NCBI RefSeq assembly: GCF_014023275.1
Contig: NZ_CP054698.1
Span: 2,790,001-2,854,000 of the forward strand
Reading direction: 5' to 3'
Origin: Nostoc edaphicum CCNP1411
Lineage (GTDB): Bacteria > Cyanobacteriota > Cyanobacteriia > Cyanobacteriales > Nostocaceae
DNA length: 64,000 nucleotides
Shown here in pieces: positions 1-8,884 of this stretch. The translations under genes were made by a program, and so were the position numbers. Position 1 is the first letter of the stretch; each line of letters opens with the position of its first letter. Below the pieces are notes generated by a model. The model saw nothing but the letters and a program-made list of their open reading frames with translations. It ran no database searches and was not told where the DNA came from.

Positions 1-126
1 CCGAACTTGGGGCCCAAGGATAATCCCCACTAAAATCATGCCAATTAAAGGCGGAGCGCCTAAACGACGGGCAAGTTGACCGACAAAAAAGCCCATCATT
101 AAAATCCACAATACACTGGCTAGCAT
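1..126 (-). CDS. Cation:proton antiporter, N-terminal fragment
   Basis: Only the first 42 codons lie inside the window; the gene runs off the left edge. The peptide starts MLASVLWILMMGFFVGQLAR and continues with a second hydrophobic stretch ending in the LVGIILGP-type motif found near the N-terminus of CPA-type (NhaP/KefB-like) sodium or potassium/proton antiporters. The ATG at 126 is chosen because an ATG five bases upstream runs into a stop after three codons. The long leader carries a fluoride riboswitch, so the transporter is probably induced by fluoride. The family call rests on one short membrane segment and its context. Confidence 0.65.
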   Translation of the reverse strand, partial: MLASVLWILMMGFFVGQLARRLGAPPLIGMILVGIILGPQVR

Positions 127-225
127 TCCATGACTCCTTGAGGCGCGATTTGTAGATTTACACTTTCTACAGGGGAGTCAGGTAATGCATTTAGCCAAGC
201 CCTACTCTCCCGCAGTTAGCGAAGA

Positions 226-297
226 AAGTAGGAGCCATCAGCCTTCCATATCAGAATTTATCCGTTTGGAAAGGCGGTTTTGGCGAGCTCCATCACC
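226..297 (-). promoter_or_regulatory. Fluoride riboswitch (crcB motif)
   Basis: Read on the minus strand, the segment contains GGTGATGGAGCTCGCC, then AAAACCGCC, a variable hairpin, and GGCTGATGGCTCCTAC. These are the conserved blocks of the crcB/fluoride aptamer. GGAGC can pair with GCTCC, and GGTG with CGCC. The end of the aptamer (CCTACTTTC, 224-232) can also pair with GAGAGTAGG just downstream (201-209) with one G-U wobble, which gives a plausible alternative structure for the expression platform. The element lies 100 bases upstream of the antiporter ATG at 126. Fluoride riboswitches are known upstream of fluoride exporters and cation/proton antiporters. Confidence 0.85.
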
Positions 298-400
298 ATT
301 AATAGTTTTTCATTAAATTGATAATACCATTTTTGCTGTGAGTCAATATCTTTGGTATTCTACGATATAGATAAATAATGTATATCATTGGCGGTATTAT

Positions 401-2476
401 ATGCTGCCATCATCAGAAAGTAATTATCAACCTGTTAAAGATTCTCAGACAAAACTAGATCAGTTTTTAGTTTGTGGGCTAGGAAGTTTGGGTCAGCATT
501 GCGTTGCAGTCCTAAAAGAGTATGGTGCTGTTGTTAATGCTATTGACCAAGAACAACCCCAACATTTGGAAATACCAAATTTATTAAGTTTATTAGAAAA
601 CTTATTCATCGGAGATTGTCGTCAGAGCAGTGTTTTAGAACAGGCAAACATTTCTCGGTGTCGAACTGTACTTTTAGTCACTAGCAATGAACGAGTAAAT
701 ATAGAAGCTGCCTTTGCCGCAAGGCTTTTAAATCCTCAAGTTCGCCTGGTTGTACGTTCTGACAAACAAAATCTCAATGAACTGTTAAGTCAGACTCTTG
801 GTAATTTTATTGCCTTTGAGCCAAATCAAATTTCCGCTTCTGGCTTTGCTCTTGCAGCCCTTGGAGATGACAATCTTGGATATTTCCAACTGGAAGAACG
901 CCAATTTCGGGTAGTAAAGCGTCAGATAAAAATAAGTGATAACTGGGCCAATAAATGGCATATACATGAACTAAATACTTTATATCGTCGGGTATTAAAT
1001 TACGCTAATGATTCATCTCCTTTGCCTAAAGAGTTTCATCAGTGGGAACCAGAAGCGACATTAAACCCAGGCGATACGATTATTTATATCGAAGTTACAG
1101 AGCAGCTTAAAAGTTTAAAACAAATTGCTACTGTGCGTAAATACAACTGGCAGCAGTTATGGCAAGAGATTGTATTAGGTAGAACCTGGAAAAATTTAAA
1201 AAATAAAATAGCATATCTTTTGCGGACATTCTCTCGTTATCAGAGTTTGCGGGTGGCAATTATCTGTGGAATTACAGTACTTTTTCTTTGGTGTTTTGGA
1301 ACAATTATTTATATCTTAAATTATCCTGAAAGTAACATAATAGAAGCATTTTATGCTATTGCTGTCTTGCTTCTGGGAGGATATGGAGATGTCTTTGGCG
1401 GTGTGAATTTTAAAACGCCACCAGAACAGGCTGAAAATATGCCAGGATGGTTGCGATTGTTTAGCCTCGCACTAACTGTAACTGGTATAGGTTTTGTTGG
1501 GGTTTTATATGCGTTGCTAACTGATGCTCTGTTAAGTTCAAGGTTCCAGTTTTTTAATAATTACCAGCCATCAATCCCCCAAAAAGACCATGTTGTACTT
1601 ATTGGGTTAAATAGAGTTGGTCAGCGAGTCGCGGCTTTGTTACAAGAATTCAAGCAACCTGTAGTGGGTATTAGTAGCACAGCACTTAACGCCGATTTTA
1701 TCAACAAAATTCCACTGATTATTGATAATATTACCGATGCTTTAGACAAGGTAAATCTCGCTAATAGTAAAAGTGTCGTTGTAGTTACGGACGATGACAT
1801 GGAAAATTTGGAAATAGCTTTGATGGCATACGCTAAAAGTCCTAAAACTCGTGTGGTCATTCGGACTTACGACCGATACTTTCGTGATAATGTCGCACGA
1901 TTGTTTCCTTATGCTCAAGTTATTTGTACCTCTGCTATTTCAGCAGAAGTATTTGCTGCTGCGGCTTTTGGAGAAAATATTCTCAGCTTATTTAACTTCG
2001 ATACTCAAACTATTTTGGTAGTAGAGTACATGATTGAAGCTGGAGATACACTGAATGGATTACTATTGGCTGAGGTTGCCTATGGTTATGGAGTTGTACC
2101 AATTTTATATCAAAGTCTTAGGCGATCGCCTGTTAAGTTCATGCCTGCCGATCATACACAACTTTCTATTGGCGATCGCCTGATTGTTCTGGCAAATAGT
2201 CATAGCCTCCAGCGGATTGAACGAGGTGAAATGTTTCCTCGAAATTGGCAAGTACAAATTGAGAAAGTTTTAGCTCAAGATGCTATTTTTGATGGTGCAA
2301 ATGAAATCAGTATAATATCGGGATGTAACATCGGCGTAGCTAGAGAGTTAATGCATAATTTGCCTGCACCGCTACCAGTAGCATTATATAAACAACAAGC
2401 TTTATTACTAGTGCGAAGACTCAGTAAATTAAGAGTTACAGCCTACTTGAAACCATTTATTCAAGATACAAATTGA
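401..2476 (+). CDS. Potassium channel protein with two RCK (TrkA-N) domains
   Basis: This predicted membrane K+ channel has the regulatory Rossmann domain repeated on both sides of the pore. Residues about 22-150 form a first NAD-binding domain (FLVCGLGSLGQHC). Hydrophobic segments at about 285-305 and 355-380 flank a pore loop whose filter reads GGYGD (residues 326-330) instead of the usual TVGYGD. A second Rossmann domain (VVLIGLNRVGQRV) begins near residue 398, followed by TrkA-C-like sequence. The filter change VGYGD to GGYGD could alter selectivity. It is divergent from the fluoride-controlled antiporter. The exact subfamily is uncertain. Confidence 0.8.
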   Translation: MLPSSESNYQPVKDSQTKLDQFLVCGLGSLGQHCVAVLKEYGAVVNAIDQEQPQHLEIPNLLSLLENLFIGDCRQSSVLEQANISRCRTVLLVTSNERVNIEAAFAARLLNPQVRLVVRSDKQNLNELLSQTLGNFIAFEPNQISASGFALAALGDDNLGYFQLEERQFRVVKRQIKISDNWANKWHIHELNTLYRRVLNYANDSSPLPKEFHQWEPEATLNPGDTIIYIEVTEQLKSLKQIATVRKYNWQQLWQEIVLGRTWKNLKNKIAYLLRTFSRYQSLRVAIICGITVLFLWCFGTIIYILNYPESNIIEAFYAIAVLLLGGYGDVFGGVNFKTPPEQAENMPGWLRLFSLALTVTGIGFVGVLYALLTDALLSSRFQFFNNYQPSIPQKDHVVLIGLNRVGQRVAALLQEFKQPVVGISSTALNADFINKIPLIIDNITDALDKVNLANSKSVVVVTDDDMENLEIALMAYAKSPKTRVVIRTYDRYFRDNVARLFPYAQVICTSAISAEVFAAAAFGENILSLFNFDTQTILVVEYMIEAGDTLNGLLLAEVAYGYGVVPILYQSLRRSPVKFMPADHTQLSIGDRLIVLANSHSLQRIERGEMFPRNWQVQIEKVLAQDAIFDGANEISIISGCNIGVARELMHNLPAPLPVALYKQQALLLVRRLSKLRVTAYLKPFIQDTN

Positions 2477-2595
2477 ACTGGGGATTGGGGAAAAAGCAAG
2501 GTATCGCAGTCAAGCTACGCGTAGCCTTGCGTAAGGAAGGGAGTTGAAGTAGTCGAGATGCTCGGCACAAGACGTAGAGCGCAACCCAACATATA

Positions 2596-2645
2596 GTAGG
2601 AGGTTGGGTTATGCAAAGCCTCCACCCAACCTACATTTTTTTGTA
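2596..2645 (+). terminator. Probable terminator of the K+ channel gene
   Basis: GTAGGAGGTTGGGT and ACCCAACCTAC form a strong stem with a loop, followed by a run of seven T. It lies about 120 bases downstream of the channel stop codon. The AACCCAAC/GTTGGGTT type of hairpin is also a common dispersed repeat in this genome (another is at 16681), so it may be a repeat serving as terminator. Confidence 0.5.
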
Positions 2646-2683
2646 ACATTTTAGCCTAGCAGTCCATTCAAGACTACCGAGAT

Positions 2684-2710
2684 TTTTTCAGAAATCAAAT
2701 ATGATTTTTA
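2684..2710 (+). repeat. Orphan terminal inverted repeat of the adjacent IS630-type element
   Basis: The 27 bases ending at 2710 match the right end of the insertion sequence at 2794-3929 at about 25 of 27 positions and are followed by TA, the usual target dinucleotide. No transposase lies inside this end. It lies 83 bases from the left end of the intact element and in inverted orientation to it. It is best explained as a leftover end of another copy. Confidence 0.7.
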
Positions 2711-2798
2711 TAACTTGTATAAGTAACTGGATCTAAATTAATGGCAATTAACTTATAATTTCTCCCTAGACAAACAATTTACTTCTGTAGATATAGGA

Positions 2799-3557
2799 CT
2801 AATATTTGATTTCTGAAAAAGCTCCGTACATTTGAAGAGTCGCAAAATCAAAGGTAGTGTGCCGGATAAACCACTCAAACATCCATTTGAGATGTGAGAA
2901 CGAAGGAATCAAGGCACAGAAACGCCGCACCCAGGTTTTAGCTTGTAACCAAATATCCTCAATTGGATTTTGTGACGGGCAATTAGGAGCAAAGCGGACG
3001 CAGTGAATTTTCCACTCCTCTTGAGACAAATCTTGGTTTACCTCGCCTAAAAAGTTTTGAACCAGATGTGAACGATGGTAAGAAGCACCATCCCAAAAAA
3101 GAAGTAATCTTTGATTGGGGGACTGATCTAATAAATAACGTAGATAATCAATTGTATTTTCTGAGTTACCTGCGTTATACGCTTTTAGTAGTAAGCTTCC
3201 CTCCAGATAGTCAACTGCCCCGTAGTATGTCTGTTTGTCTCGTATATTAACAACTCTCACTGCTATTTCTTGGTCAGTTTTTCCCCAGACATACCCACTT
3301 AAATCTCCCCACATTAAATGACACTCATCAAGCAGCAATACTCTCAACTTTCCTTCTTCAATTTCCTGCCGATGCCTTGCCAATAGTGTTTCAATCTCTT
3401 TTTTTTTTGCAGCAACAGCGTCCTCGTCAGCTTTTGGATTTAAAGAAGTAGTTTTCTTCCAACTAATTCCTGCCGCATCAAATAAGTCATAATAGCTCCG
3501 CTTTGACTCATAAGTTACATCATATTCAAAAAGCCAATTTATATTCGAGTTCACCAA
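2799..3557 (-). CDS. IS630-type transposase, DDE catalytic part (frame B)
   Basis: This is the C-terminal half of the transposase. It contains the DDE triad: D in LLLDECH, D in LLFWDGASYH and E in NPIEDIWLQAK, with the spacing of the IS630/Tc1 RNase H-like fold. The first ten or so codons (MVNSNINWLF) overlap the upstream helix-turn-helix frame and are probably not used as a separate start. The true product is expected to join at FEYDVTYESK after a +1 shift. The gene ends only a few bases inside the left terminal repeat. Confidence 0.85.
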   Translation of the reverse strand: MVNSNINWLFEYDVTYESKRSYYDLFDAAGISWKKTTSLNPKADEDAVAAKKKEIETLLARHRQEIEEGKLRVLLLDECHLMWGDLSGYVWGKTDQEIAVRVVNIRDKQTYYGAVDYLEGSLLLKAYNAGNSENTIDYLRYLLDQSPNQRLLLFWDGASYHRSHLVQNFLGEVNQDLSQEEWKIHCVRFAPNCPSQNPIEDIWLQAKTWVRRFCALIPSFSHLKWMFEWFIRHTTFDFATLQMYGAFSEIKY

Positions 3558-3858
3558 GTTCCCAACATTCTTTTGTTTGCAACCAACTTAAAACTTCTTC
3601 TCGTTGTTGAGCAGTTAAGTAACTTTTTTTTCCCTTGTGGTTCAGGCGCAGTCCCGAAATTCCATCTTCCTCATAAGCTTGCTTCCAGCTTGTTATCGAA
3701 CCCAGTGACACATCTAAAATTGTTTGAATTTCCTCATACTTGTAGCCTTGATAAACCAATTTGACTGCCAACGCTTTCCTCACCTCACGCGCATCTGGGC
3801 GATCATCTATAAATTCTTGTAGTTCTGCGATCGCGGCTTGTAGATGCTGGTTTATCAT
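3526..3858 (-). CDS. IS630-type transposase, N-terminal helix-turn-helix part (frame A)
   Basis: This frame encodes a 110-residue DNA-binding portion with a homeodomain-like helix-turn-helix (YKYEEIQTILDVSLGSITSW) and a second helical region. It ends at TGA in the context TTT TGA, which overlaps the DDE frame. In related cyanobacterial elements the two parts form one protein, so a programmed +1 shift on the TTTT run before TGA is likely. An old inactivating indel would look the same. Confidence 0.85.
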   Translation of the reverse strand: MINQHLQAAIAELQEFIDDRPDAREVRKALAVKLVYQGYKYEEIQTILDVSLGSITSWKQAYEEDGISGLRLNHKGKKSYLTAQQREEVLSWLQTKECWELGELEYKLAF

Positions 3859-4149
3859 TGTTAGCTATTAGACAAATATTCTGTCCGTATTATCTCGTAG
3901 TTTTTTTCAGAAATCAAATATGATTCCTATAGATGTAATTTTGGTACTTATAAATGAGTGATTTTATTAATAGTAGATAAGTATCAAAAACAACTAAATT
4001 AGTATTTCTAAAAGTTAAGTGAGAAAACCGTACTTCTCTGATAGGTTTTCTGTACCATATATCTAAGTTTAGCTGGATACAATCGAAGTGTAGCTGAAGT
4101 AATGCTGTTTTTTCAAAAAGTTACACAGCATTAGCAGGAGAGCGAAAAC

Positions 4150-5019
4150 ATGACAAATCAATTGAAAACGGCTGCAATGCTTGCTGCGCTAAGTGGTCTT
4201 TTAATCGCAATTAGTTACTGGGTAATTGGCGGTTCTAGTGGCTTGATTATTGGGATTGGCTTGGCAGCAGTAACAAACCTGTTTTCCTGGTATCAATCAG
4301 ATAAGATTGCGTTAGCAGTATATCGGGCCCAGCCTGTGAGTGAAAGGGAAGCACCAGGACTTTATCAGATGGTGCAAAAATTGAGCGATCGCGCCAATAT
4401 TCCCATGCCCAGAGTTTACATCGTCCCTAGTCAAGGTGCAAACGCCTTTGCTACAGGGCGAGATCCCGAACACGCTGCTGTGGCTGTCACCGAAGGTATT
4501 TTAAATATATTGCCAGAGGACGAACTCGAAGGCGTTATCGCCCACAAACTCACCCACATTATTAATCGTGACACCCTCACACAAGCTGTTGCTGCTACTG
4601 TTGCTGGTGCTATCTCATTCCTAGCCCAAATGGTTAGTTACAGCCTATGGTTTGGCGGTGGTTCACGAAATGACAACAGAGGTGGAAATCCAATAGGAGT
4701 TTTATTAACAGTCATACTAGCACCAGTGGCGGCGACAATTATTCAGCTAGCAATTTCGCGCACACGAGAATTCTCTGCTGATGCCGGTTCTGCTAGATTA
4801 ACTGGTAATCCCCGCGCCTTAGCTAGGGCATTGCAACGGTTAGAAGCCTCAGCAAAACAGATACCTTTAAATGCCAATCCAGCTTATGAGCCGTTATTAA
4901 TTATCAATTCTATCTCTGGACAATTTCTGGGTAATTTATTCTCCAGTCATCCTGCTACAGAAGTGCGAGTTGCAGCATTGCTCAAATTAGAGCAACAACT
5001 GCCAACAAAAACTTATTAA
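4150..5019 (+). CDS. htpX: HtpX-like M48 membrane metalloprotease with altered active site
   Basis: The 289-residue protein has the HtpX layout: two N-terminal membrane segments (about 9-50), the M48 peptidase core, and two further hydrophobic segments at about 145-200. HtpX normally degrades damaged membrane proteins with a zinc HExxH site. Here the motif reads HKLTH (residues 132-136): the catalytic Glu is Lys133 (codon AAA at 4546-4548, one base from GAA). The third zinc ligand region REFSAD is kept. AGGAGAG precedes the ATG at a suitable distance. The protein is probably inactive as a protease unless the base is a sequencing error. Confidence 0.85.
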   Translation: MTNQLKTAAMLAALSGLLIAISYWVIGGSSGLIIGIGLAAVTNLFSWYQSDKIALAVYRAQPVSEREAPGLYQMVQKLSDRANIPMPRVYIVPSQGANAFATGRDPEHAAVAVTEGILNILPEDELEGVIAHKLTHIINRDTLTQAVAATVAGAISFLAQMVSYSLWFGGGSRNDNRGGNPIGVLLTVILAPVAATIIQLAISRTREFSADAGSARLTGNPRALARALQRLEASAKQIPLNANPAYEPLLIINSISGQFLGNLFSSHPATEVRVAALLKLEQQLPTKTY

Positions 5020-5121
5020 TTTGTCATTTGTCATTTGTGAGATTTGCAATGACTTATTACTACTATTACAGGGTGCAGTTTTCATCAACGGACACACTTT
5101 GCAATTAGGGATGTTTTAACT

Positions 5122-5550
5122 ATGAATGCTAACAACATCGAATCCATTGAAACTACAGTAATTGAATCTACCGAATCTATCGTAATTGTAGAAATCAGTT
5201 CTGAAACCGACGAATTAGTGGAAACTGAAATGGCTGGTGAAACTGATGAGGTGAAGCGCGAAACTAAAGCGCTGATTGAGGCTCTAAAAAGACGCGCTCA
5301 AGCTGAGGCTGATTCCGCAGGTACTCTCACCCGTGAGACATATTTGAAAGTTGTGCGTCAAACACGGGCATTAATTGAAGGAAGGAAATTGATGGAACGC
5401 GATCGCTTAGAAAACTCTTGGGCGATAATTCAGGATGAAGCTGAGAGAAACTGGCACTTATTGATGAAAGATGTAGTAGACTTCAGCTTTCGCCTGCAAA
5501 AGGCGGCTATTGCTGCTTGGGATACCTTCAATCACCCTTACTCTCGTTAA
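5122..5550 (+). CDS. Conserved cyanobacterial protein of unknown function
   Basis: This is a 142-residue soluble protein. The first 45 residues are acidic and rich in Glu, Thr and Ser (repeated ESTES/ETDE patterns). The rest is highly charged and predicted mostly helical, with many Arg, Lys and Glu (VKRETKALIEALKRRAQAEA). No catalytic motif was recognised. It sits 102 bp downstream of the HtpX-like gene on the same strand, so co-transcription is possible. The spacer contains ATTTGTC heptamer repeats. Confidence 0.6.
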   Translation: MNANNIESIETTVIESTESIVIVEISSETDELVETEMAGETDEVKRETKALIEALKRRAQAEADSAGTLTRETYLKVVRQTRALIEGRKLMERDRLENSWAIIQDEAERNWHLLMKDVVDFSFRLQKAAIAAWDTFNHPYSR

Positions 5551-5575
5551 AGAGGATGCGAAGGGTGCGGCGATA

Positions 5576-5829
5576 GGGGCGTATATCTGTCATTGGTGTC
5601 AACTTAACGCGAAACCGCACGTCCGCCAACACGTCCGCCAGGGATTGTAAATCCCTGTCTCATAGCTAAAGTCCTCTTCAGAGGACTTCATAGCGCAAAA
5701 ATTTTCAGTCTACTTCAGTAGACTTGAGCAATTAGTCAGGGATTTACAATCCCTGGCTGGCGGGTGAACAACACCCAATCAGTACGCTATATTTGGCTTA
5801 AGTTGACACCAGTGATATCTGTGCGCCCC
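5576..5829. repeat. MITE-like folded element, family A copy 1
   Basis: The ends carry inverted repeats built on ATTGGTGTCAACTTAA (5592-5607) and TTAAGTTGACACCAGT (5798-5813), and the similarity continues outward to GGGGCG/CGCCCC. Inside are a long inverted pair (CCGCCAGGGATTGTAAATCC and its complement) and two small hairpins around GTCCTCTTCAGAGGAC and GTCTACTTCAGTAGAC. It has no coding capacity. A second element with the same ends lies at 49895-50086. Confidence 0.65.
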
Positions 5830-5987
5830 TACTGCGCTTAGAATTGCAAGCGGATCACCCGAAACCCAAAAAATTTGAAATAAAGCTTTAAGAGCATAAC
5901 TCTGTGCCCTGATCTTTGAATATTCAAGCAATTATTAGTAATATTAATGTTATCAATAAAATAATTATTTTTTCCTTATCAAAATTA

Positions 5988-6195
5988 TAACATTGGTCAC
6001 CAACATTGCAATGTTTGTCCTTGACATTACAACGTTGGTCATTAACATGGCAATGTTTGTCCTTAATGTTACAACATTGTTAATTAACATTACGATGTTT
6101 CTTTTTAAGGTTACAACGTTGGTCATCAACATTACAGCGTTTCTTCTTAATGTTGTAATGTTAGTCATCAATGTTACAACATTAAGAAGAAACAC
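5988..6195. repeat. 21/42-bp tandem array of palindromic units
   Basis: About nine 21-bp units (paired as 42-bp units) follow AACATTGCAATGTTTGTCCT and diverge gradually. The core AACATTGCAATGTT is a perfect 14-bp palindrome. Because 21 is a multiple of three, both strands stay open and would encode heptad-like hydrophobic peptides (e.g. NVTTLVIN). No ribosome-binding site supports translation, so it is listed as a repeat. Confidence 0.75.
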
Positions 6196-6683
6196 TCAAG
6201 CTTTTGTAAATCATGGTGAAGTATTTGTCGCCACACTCAGCACTAACTTTACTGATGACTCTGCGGCAATTTTAAGGAGACACCACCAACAACATCACTG
6301 TCCCTTCTAACAAATCACCTCCGCTGCGATGATATAGATATCTGCGCCGCAATACATCCAGAGAGGTTTTTTTCAGCTTCAGTAATTTTAGGCAATCCCT
6401 CAGACCACTCTGGGAAAAACTGCTCTTTTTCAATTCGGACTAAACAGAATCGAGTATGGACATTCATTAAGCTGGTAATTGCTGCTATCTGTGTGATAGT
6501 TTTTCACCTCCCTGTGTATGCAAAAGCCAGCTTTCCGGTGTTATGGCTTCCTTTATATATATAGTGTGAAATTATTTGATTTTTTATTTCACCAGAACTA
6601 CTACAATTACTATTGATGCTAGATAATGGGAAGGCTTTGACATTTTCTTCTCAATCTAGCCCAGGAAACAATAATTAACACTT
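6196..6683. other. Non-coding spacer upstream of aspS
   Basis: This AT-rich stretch of nearly 490 bases has no convincing gene or hairpin. The region just before aspS should hold its promoter, but no clear -10/-35 pair can be singled out. Confidence 0.4.
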
Positions 6684-8471
6684 ATGCGAACTCATTATTG
6701 CGGCGAACTCCGAAAAGAACATATTGGAGAAACAGTTACCTTTTACGGATGGGTAGACCGTCGCCGCGATCACGGTGGTGTGATATTTTTAGATTTACGC
6801 GATCGCTCTGGAATCGTCCAAATCGTCAGTGATCCGCAACGCACCCCAGATTCTTACGAACATGCAAACGCCCTGCGAAATGAATATGTTGTTGAAATCA
6901 CTGGTAGGGTAACACAACGTCCTGAAGAATCGCTGAATACCCGCATCCCAACAGGCGAGGTGGAAATCTACGCCGATAAAATTAAACTTCTCAATGCTGT
7001 TCGCAAACAGTTACCTTTCCAAGTTTCCGTAGCTGACACTGAGACAGTGCGCGAAGACTTGCGGCTGAAATATCGTTATTTAGATTTGCGACGCGAACGC
7101 ATGGCGCAAAATTTGCAACTGCGTCATCAAATTGTCAAAGCCATGCGTCGTTATCTAGAAGATTTAGAAGGTTTTATCGAAGTCGAAACTCCAATACTTA
7201 CCCGTTCTACCCCAGAAGGAGCGCGGGATTACGTTCTACCCAGTCGCGTCAATCCTGGCGAGTGGTATGCTTTACCGCAATCACCCCAGCTATTTAAACA
7301 ATTGCTGATGGTATCCGGTTTAGACAGATATTATCAAATTGCCCGTTGTTTTCGTGACGAAGATTTACGCGCTGACAGACAACCGGAATTCACCCAGTTG
7401 GACATGGAAATGAGCTTCATGTCCCAAGAAGAAATTATTGAACTAAATGAGAACTTAGTTTGCCATATCTTCAAAACAGTTAAAGGCATTGAGTTACAGC
7501 GTCCTTTCCCTCGTCTCACTTATGCTGAGGGAATGGAACGCTATGGGAGTGATAAACCAGATACCCGCTATGGTTTGGAATTAGCTGATGTCTCAGATAT
7601 TGTGAAAGAGTCAGGTTTCAAAGTCTTTCGAGACACTGTTACCAATGGTGGTATCGTCAAAATCTTACCCATTCCCAACGGTAACGATGTAATTTCTAAT
7701 GTCCGAATTAAACCAGGTGGCGATTTATTCAAAGAAGCCAGTGAAGCCGGTGCTAGAGGTTTAGCTTATATCCGTGTTAGGGATGATGGCGAAATTGACA
7801 CCATTGGCGCTATTAAAGACAACCTCAGCGAAGAACAAAAACAAGAAATTTTGCGCCGTACAGGTGCAAAAGCTGGACATTTGCTGTTGTTTGGGGCTGG
7901 TGATGCTGCTACAGTTAATAAAACTTTAGATAGATTACGACAAGCGATCGCTAAAGAATTTGGTTTAATTGATCCAGAAAAAATCAACTTACTCTGGATT
8001 ACAGATTTCCCAATGTTTGAGTGGAATGCTGACGAAAAGCGTCTAGAAGCATTGCACCACCCATTTACAGCACCGCATCCCGATGATTTGAGCGACTTAA
8101 AGACTGCACGCGCCCAAGCTTACGACTTAGTACTTAACGGCGTAGAAGTTGGCGGCGGAAGTCTGCGGATTTATCAGCGAGAAATTCAACAGCAAGTATT
8201 TGAAGCAATTGGATTATCTCCTGAAGAAGCACAAAGTAAATTTGGCTTTCTCTTAGAAGCATTTGAATATGGTACACCGCCGCATGGTGGCATTGCCTAC
8301 GGTTTAGATCGTTTGGTAATGTTGCTAGCTGGAGAAGAATCTATTCGAGATGTCATTGCTTTTCCGAAGACACAACAAGCACGTTGTTTGTTAACAGATG
8401 CACCTTCGAGTGTAGATGCTAAACAATTGAAGGAATTGCACGTTGCTTCGACTTATAAACCAAAGTCTTAA
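6684..8471 (+). CDS. aspS: Aspartyl-tRNA synthetase
   Basis: This class II synthetase charges tRNA-Asp with aspartate in the cytoplasm. The 595-residue length and order of parts fit the bacterial type: an N-terminal OB-fold anticodon-binding domain ([20 protein letters not shown]), the catalytic core with motif 2 ([18 protein letters not shown]), the bacterial GAD insertion at about 290-420, and motif 3 ([14 protein letters not shown]). Whether it also charges tRNA-Asn cannot be decided from the sequence alone. It is a single-gene unit, with no close neighbour on its strand. Confidence 0.97.
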   Translation: MRTHYCGELRKEHIGETVTFYGWVDRRRDHGGVIFLDLRDRSGIVQIVSDPQRTPDSYEHANALRNEYVVEITGRVTQRPEESLNTRIPTGEVEIYADKIKLLNAVRKQLPFQVSVADTETVREDLRLKYRYLDLRRERMAQNLQLRHQIVKAMRRYLEDLEGFIEVETPILTRSTPEGARDYVLPSRVNPGEWYALPQSPQLFKQLLMVSGLDRYYQIARCFRDEDLRADRQPEFTQLDMEMSFMSQEEIIELNENLVCHIFKTVKGIELQRPFPRLTYAEGMERYGSDKPDTRYGLELADVSDIVKESGFKVFRDTVTNGGIVKILPIPNGNDVISNVRIKPGGDLFKEASEAGARGLAYIRVRDDGEIDTIGAIKDNLSEEQKQEILRRTGAKAGHLLLFGAGDAATVNKTLDRLRQAIAKEFGLIDPEKINLLWITDFPMFEWNADEKRLEALHHPFTAPHPDDLSDLKTARAQAYDLVLNGVEVGGGSLRIYQREIQQQVFEAIGLSPEEAQSKFGFLLEAFEYGTPPHGGIAYGLDRLVMLLAGEESIRDVIAFPKTQQARCLLTDAPSSVDAKQLKELHVASTYKPKS

Positions 8472-8496
8472 CAAAGCGCAAGGGGAGCACAGAAAG

Positions 8497-8841
8497 TTAA
8501 AGTAAGCCTTTATAGCTCAGTTCCTCTCTAACTATTCTGTTATGTTTATTATGCTCCCTTTGCCTTTCATCAATTGCTGAACTGTATTCTAATGGAGTCT
8601 CTAAACACTCTAAGTGTTCTTTTTCTCCATTTTCATAAATTATGATGTGACGATCATTGGTCATTCTATGCATAGCGTAAAACTCAAGGTACTCAGCATC
8701 ATCTTTTATCCCAAAAATAAAATTTATCTTCCAACCAGATTGAAAAATTGAACCTTTCTGACGCTTTTGTATATTCTCTTCTGGCAAAGTAATTTTCCAT
8801 TTAGAAAAATGTTTATTAAATTCATTTGTAATTACATCCAT
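8497..8841 (-). CDS. Hypothetical protein
   Basis: This 114-residue soluble protein converges on aspS with only 25 bp between stops. It is rich in charged and aromatic residues (IFQSGWKINFIFGIKDDAEY) and ends in a basic, Glu-rich helix. No known domain was recognised. The general look (small, beta-rich, acidic and aromatic) resembles immunity-type or stress-induced small proteins, but no partner toxin lies nearby, so no function is proposed. Confidence 0.55.
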   Translation of the reverse strand: MDVITNEFNKHFSKWKITLPEENIQKRQKGSIFQSGWKINFIFGIKDDAEYLEFYAMHRMTNDRHIIIYENGEKEHLECLETPLEYSSAIDERQREHNKHNRIVREELSYKGLL

Positions 8842-8884
8842 GTTTCACTCATTAGCCAAAGTCCTAGCATAAATCATAAGAGGT

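Larger units (their letters stand above)
2794..3929 (-). mobile_element. IS630-family insertion sequence
   Basis: The element is about 1136 bp. The left end TAGGACTAATATTTGATTTC and the reverse complement of the right end TAGGAATCATATTTGATTTC share 25 of 27 terminal bases. Each end is flanked by TA (2792-2793 and 3930-3931), the target duplication of the IS630/Tc1 group. Two overlapping frames on the minus strand encode the helix-turn-helix and DDE parts of the transposase. With intact ends and catalytic residues it could be active if frameshifting occurs. Confidence 0.9.

Noticed and set aside
5988..6195. CRISPR array
   Set aside because: Units are directly adjacent with no unique spacers, and they diverge gradually.
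5965..6310. Overlapping open frames on both strands in the 21-bp array
   Set aside because: They result from the 21-base repeat step. No ribosome-binding site and no non-repetitive protein sequence support translation.
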